From: Tetmemena sp. SeJ-2015
Lineage: Eukaryota > Ciliophora > Spirotrichea > Sporadotrichida > Oxytrichidae
NCBI GenBank assembly: GCA_027382625.1
Contig: JAJKFJ010015256.1
Location: forward strand, 1 to 10,676
DNA: 10,676 bases
Direction of reading: 5' to 3'
Shown: piece after piece, positions 7,475-10,676 of the stretch
Numbering within the stretch: the stretch's first letter is position 1
Layout: each line of letters opens with the position of its first letter
Translations under genes and position numbers: made by a program
Notes under the pieces: generated by a model
Database searches by the model: none
What the model was told of the DNA's origin: nothing
Seen by the model: the letters and a program-made list of their open reading frames with translations, nothing else

Positions 7475-10400
7475 TCAATCGAAGTCTGAGTCCCAGCTAT
7501 ACTCTTGATCCTCGTCAACCATCATCTTTCCATCTGCGTTTACTTTTCTCTAGCTACGAGAAGAAGACTTAAGTAAATGAAAGATTTTAATATCAGTGTG
7601 GAAGACTTGCGACTAGTAGCCCCATTGGAGGATCTCCTGCTATTGAGACGCCTTTGTCTTTCCATGTATTCCCTTTGCTCCATCTCTTAATCTTCCTCGT
7701 TGCCCACTTCCTCTTTAATCGCATTTAATCCGCTTTCTTGGCGGGAATTCCTACCAGTTATCCTTAGAGACTTAATATGCCTCATTTATAGATTGAATCT
7801 TAATGGCAATAATGAATGATAGAGACTAATTCTTTTTCCTTCTGTATTCTTTAAACTTCTTCTTCTCATTCTTCTCCTTGATGAAGCTTTGGCTTGATCG
7901 CTCTACCACTACGCGTAGTATGCCTTCTCTCTAGTGCAGTTTATTTACCTAGCTCTTTTACATAGGATAATAGTACGGTTTCTTATCTAGTACTTTTAAG
8001 TGCTGAGATTTGAAATTGATTATTAATTCCATTCCTAAAACTTTACTTTACTTTACCTAGCTCTTGAGCTCTGAGAGTTGAGTCTTCAGTCGCTGTAACC
8101 TGCTCTGATCTGACTGCTCTCGGATAATTTACTCTATTTTATCTTCAGTGACACTAGAAGAAAAAAATTCAATAGGATGATTGTGGGATTATTTAAATGA
8201 CAGCAAGTTTGCTGTCTAGACTCTCCGCTTCTTATAGCTTGCTCTCTGTCCTTTCAGCCACTTATTAGAGCTCCTTTACCAACTCAACCCTTCGAGACTG
8301 GAAGTTCTTAAGTTTATCTATTTCTGACTAGCTTTAGGAGGTCACTCTTCCTTCCAGAGTTCGGATAGTCGACAGCTATGAAGACATCTCGTCACATAAG
8401 CTTTCAATTAAAACTGGGATGTTTGATTGAGAGAAACCATCATACATCACATTTGAATATGAGATAGAATTATGAGAACTCTCTCACAGTTTTAAAATTC
8501 TCAAGAAGCTCCATCCTTCTTTCATGAACTTCATCATAGTCATCTTAGATAGAAACTTATTAAAGACACTCCTATGGAGATTAAATTTAAGATGACAATG
8601 CTATTATTCCTATTGTCTTTTGAAAGAGAACCTGGTAACTTGTAAGTCAGCTAACTCTACACTCTCAACACTTCTTTTTACCACTCAAGAGGATCAATCT
8701 GAGTGTGCATTATTTCTTGAGTCAAGTTACTCAGCTCCTAGTAAGTTGACTGCTTTTAATTCAAGGGTCTAGTTTGATTTAGAGTTGTGATCAACTAAGT
8801 AAGACAAGATATAGAGTGAATGAGGTTTTATGATTAAGTGTTTTCAGAGGTGGCAGTTGAACCAGTCCGTGCATTAATGCTTTTATACATCTCACTGGTC
8901 CTCCCTTTGAACGATTGAGCCATCAGTTCCTTGAACTAGCTGTGAAAATCATCCTCTGATTAGTCCTCCTAGTTTAGCTGCTGAAAGAACTTGCGTTTCT
9001 CATTCCTTTGAATCAAAGATAGGTTGGATATATCTCTAGTGCCTATGCTAAACGAGACCTTCTATTCTTATTGCTAATGTGTAGGCGCAAAAGGAGAAAT
9101 GAAGACATTAGAGCCAGAGATTATCTCATCGTCGTCATCAGAGAGTGTTGGCGGAGCTTTCATCCCGCTATTTGAGAATTAGCTTTCAAAGTTTGCTTCC
9201 TCAAACTTGAACTTCTGTCTGATGAGTTCTCTATTGGTCAAGTCATTTATAATGTAGCACACACCCTCACCTACACCCTATAGTTTAATTGAAAAGGAGT
9301 TTAGAAAAATACCTCTATGAGTTGCTTGGCTGTTAAATGCTCAGGCAAAGATACTTTGAACTTCCTCACGTCAATAAGCAACTGTTCAATCGCTTCCTCG
9401 TTGGTTTTGAATTTCTCAAAGTTTATCTTATAGGGGTTTTGTAGTTGTTGACTCAAGTTTTTATCTTTGGATGCACTTTTGTTTCTTGCTGCTTATTATC
9501 TCTAATCTACTCTACATTCTAATAAAAAAGATAATGATTGTATACACATCCTTATATTTATGATATTCTACTTATATCACAAGAGGGAAGAATTTTACTT
9601 TGAGTTCTTGAGAGCTTTTCCTTTGGCACTTGAGTTGCTGTTTGCTGAGTCATTAAAGTTTTGGCTGCCTCCATCAAATGCGAGACTCATGAGCCAATAT
9701 GAAACCTCCACAAAATTCCTCACTTTGTCATCAGTCGGTTCGTTGTCTTATTTCAGAGCAAAGTATGTTCGAGAGATTGGCTTCCTCTTCCTCTCTTTAC
9801 AAAATTTGACAAAATTTCAAACATACACTCATCCCTTAATGAATTTTAACATGCTTTTGTTAAATTTGTAGAGATAGTCTAGGAGGTGAAGTTTCTCAAT
9901 TATGTCATCCATGATGAGAATTGGATCCATCCTAGACACTCTCTTTCCAGTGCCATTCGTCTGATCTATTTTATTGAGACTGGCTATTTGCTTCTCGCAA
10001 TAAGCCACCACATCGTTTATGTCTACTCGTTCTTGGGGATCGACTCTCAACATGCAGTCGATGATATATCTCAACTCAGAGGAATAGCGAGAGGCACTTA
10101 GTGGAGCATACACACCCTAATTTATCTTGGTGAACAGATCGTAAAGGGACATCTTCTTAGTCTCGTCTTTGAAAGGACTCTTGAGAGCACACAGCTCATA
10201 AGCGATACAACCCAAGCTCCACACATCACTCTTGAAATCGTAGCCGCTGCCTTAGAGCACCTCTGGAGACATGTAGAGGGGAGTTCCCACTCTGGAAAAT
10301 GCCTCCATAGTTTGAGAAGTGAAGTCTCTACCCAGGCCTAGATCTCCAAGTTTCAGATTGTCGTGTGCGTCTATGAAAATATTTGCAGGCTTCAGATCTC

Positions 10401-10676
10401 TGTGCATAATCCTAACTTGGAACATATGCCTCAGTGCAGAGGCTATCTGCCACAAGTAGTTCCAGACTCTCCTCTCCTCAAGAAATTGCTATCGAGCTGC
10501 GGCCTATCTGACCAAGTACTTCAAATCCCCTTTCTCTGCCCACTCCACCACTATGAACATTTCATTTTGGTCTATGAAGCTCTCTATGTACCTGATGATG
10601 AAGTCATGTGATAACCTCTCTAGCAGCTTCACCTCCTTCATGCATTTCTCCCTCTGCTTTTGATCATTCATGTCAA
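7475..10676 (-). CDS. NEK6/7-type protein kinase fused to IFT57-like protein (5' end beyond window)
   Basis: One reading frame enters from the right edge (first full codon 10674) and ends at TGA 7475-7477; with the IESs and introns removed it has 878 codons plus stop. Residues 1-230 or so form the kinase, starting after the ATP-binding lysine: a helix-C region ([11 protein letters not shown]), HRDLKPAN at about 91-98, a DLG in place of DFG at about 111-113 as in NEK6/NEK7, GTPLYMSPE at about 130-138, then SDVWSLGC. From 9930, after a linker of about 20 residues and with no stop, intron or pointer between, comes an IFT57 N-terminal domain ([40 protein letters not shown]), then [16 protein letters not shown], an acidic SDDDDEI part, DPLEWQKEVLRV, and coiled coil ([20 protein letters not shown]). 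The last part is a basic then acidic tail ending [11 protein letters not shown]57 is an IFT-B subunit needed for cilium assembly; NEK kinases act on cilia and microtubules. A fused cilium-directed kinase is inferred. The N-lobe and start are outside the window. Confidence 0.88.
7571..7608 (-). other. IES, 38 nt, pointer AAGTCTTC
   Basis: Copies at 7601-7608 and 7563-7570 (minus strand AAGTCTTC). Excision corrects the frame and joins GATSRKSS to [19 protein letters not shown] just before the acidic end. The insert includes a long AT-rich run. Confidence 0.85.
7773..7827 (-). other. IES, 55 nt, pointer AGTCTCTA
   Basis: Copies at 7820-7827 and 7765-7772 on the minus strand. Excision shifts the frame by one and joins EYRRKKNQSL to [19 protein letters not shown]. 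Confidence 0.85.
7958..8065 (-). other. IES, 108 nt, pointer AAGAGCTAGGTAAA
   Basis: A 14-bp direct repeat at 8052-8065 and 7944-7957, the longest non-scrambled pointer here. Frame is kept; excision joins [12 protein letters not shown] to [17 protein letters not shown]. The excised part contains a short GTAAA/AAGTA repeat run and AT-rich DNA. Confidence 0.85.
8154..8202 (-). other. IES, 49 nt, pointer TGTCA
   Basis: Copies at 8198-8202 and 8149-8153. Excision removes an in-frame TGA, shifts the frame by one, and joins [10 protein letters not shown] to [15 protein letters not shown]. An intron reading fails on frame. Confidence 0.75.
8436..8478 (-). other. IES, 43 nt, pointer TTCTC
   Basis: Copies at 8474-8478 and 8431-8435. 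Excision removes a TGA and joins NFKTVREFS to [17 protein letters not shown] in frame, within the IFT57 coiled-coil region. Confidence 0.75.
8544..8631 (-). other. Probable intron, 88 nt (or unresolved IES)
   Basis: On the minus strand it starts GTTCTC and ends ATCTAAG, phase 1. It moves the frame by one, removes the stop just after SLISFYLR, and joins VQSQLTYKLP to [16 protein letters not shown]. The splice sites are weak; no clear pointer pair with the right spacing was found. Confidence 0.4.
9278..9312 (-). other. Intron, GT-AG, 35 nt
   Basis: Minus strand GTATTT to CTATAG, phase 0, T-rich. Splicing joins LTAKQLIE to [12 protein letters not shown], which matches the conserved IFT57 GxGxxVCYVL segment. 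Confidence 0.75.
9512..9598 (-). other. Probable intron, 87 nt (or unresolved IES)
   Basis: Minus strand GTAAAA start, TGTAG end, phase 2. It contains the in-frame TGA at 9577-9579 and very AT-rich DNA. It joins GKALKNSK to [15 protein letters not shown]. The 3' end is ambiguous: an AG at 9485 also keeps frame. Confidence 0.45.
9809..9868 (-). other. IES, 60 nt, pointer CAAATTT
   Basis: Copies at 9862-9868 and 9802-9808 (minus strand CAAATTT). Frame is kept and an in-frame TGA (about 9826-9828) is removed. It joins [17 protein letters not shown] to [17 protein letters not shown], a join that matches the conserved IFT57 N-terminus. Confidence 0.85.

Noticed and set aside
9433..9440. GGGGTTTT octamer like a spirotrich telomere unit
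   Set aside because: Single copy inside IFT57-gene coding (QNPYK region); not tandem and not at an MDS boundary.
10363..10611. + strand ORF of 82 residues
   Set aside because: Antisense to the kinase domain, whose catalytic motifs are unmistakable on the minus strand.
1..10676. tRNA, rRNA, CRISPR or bacterial mobile elements
   Set aside because: No cloverleaf, rRNA-like block, regular spacer array, transposase motif or terminal inverted repeat was seen by eye.

Overview
The window reads as germline (micronuclear) DNA of a spirotrich ciliate, most like Oxytricha, Stylonychia or Tetmemena. First, coding stretches run on only if TAA and TAG are read as glutamine and TGA is kept as the only stop. 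Second, the genes are cut by short AT-rich inserts flanked by direct repeats of about 3-18 bp. Removing one repeat copy plus the insert restores the frame each time. This is the pattern of internally eliminated sequences (IESs) with pointers between macronuclear-destined segments (MDSs). Third, one stretch has its segments out of order and joined by 11-18 bp pointers, which is the mark of scrambled stichotrich genes. Ordinary short GT-AG introns are present as well. A standard-code ORF scan therefore shows only fragments.

Layout. 1-122 is AT-rich non-coding. 123 to about 1170 (+) is a run of MDSs for an unrecognised protein; it may be the N-terminal part of the next gene. 1276-7265 (+) encodes a large coiled-coil protein: a low-complexity S/T/N/Q-rich N-terminal third containing the scrambled block (segment order 1-3-2-4 at 1762-2582), then a globular stretch (3447-3828), about 2 kb of coiled coil, and a disordered C-terminus. 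The proposed excisions close the frame exactly, giving about 1,680 residues. 7266-7474 is a short convergent intergenic gap. 7475-10676 (-) is one gene running off the right edge: a NIMA-related (NEK6/7-type) kinase domain fused in frame to an IFT57-like intraflagellar-transport protein with its own acidic C-terminal tail. Removing the proposed IESs and introns leaves 878 codons plus TGA, again exactly in frame.

The NEK-IFT57 gene points to cilia. The coiled-coil protein could be ciliary or centriolar too, but I recognise no family for it. The two genes converge; no telomere repeats are seen, so I cannot tell whether they share a macronuclear chromosome. Splice sites and pointers were found by eye. 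Several junctions can be read as either intron or IES, and a few remain unresolved; these are marked.
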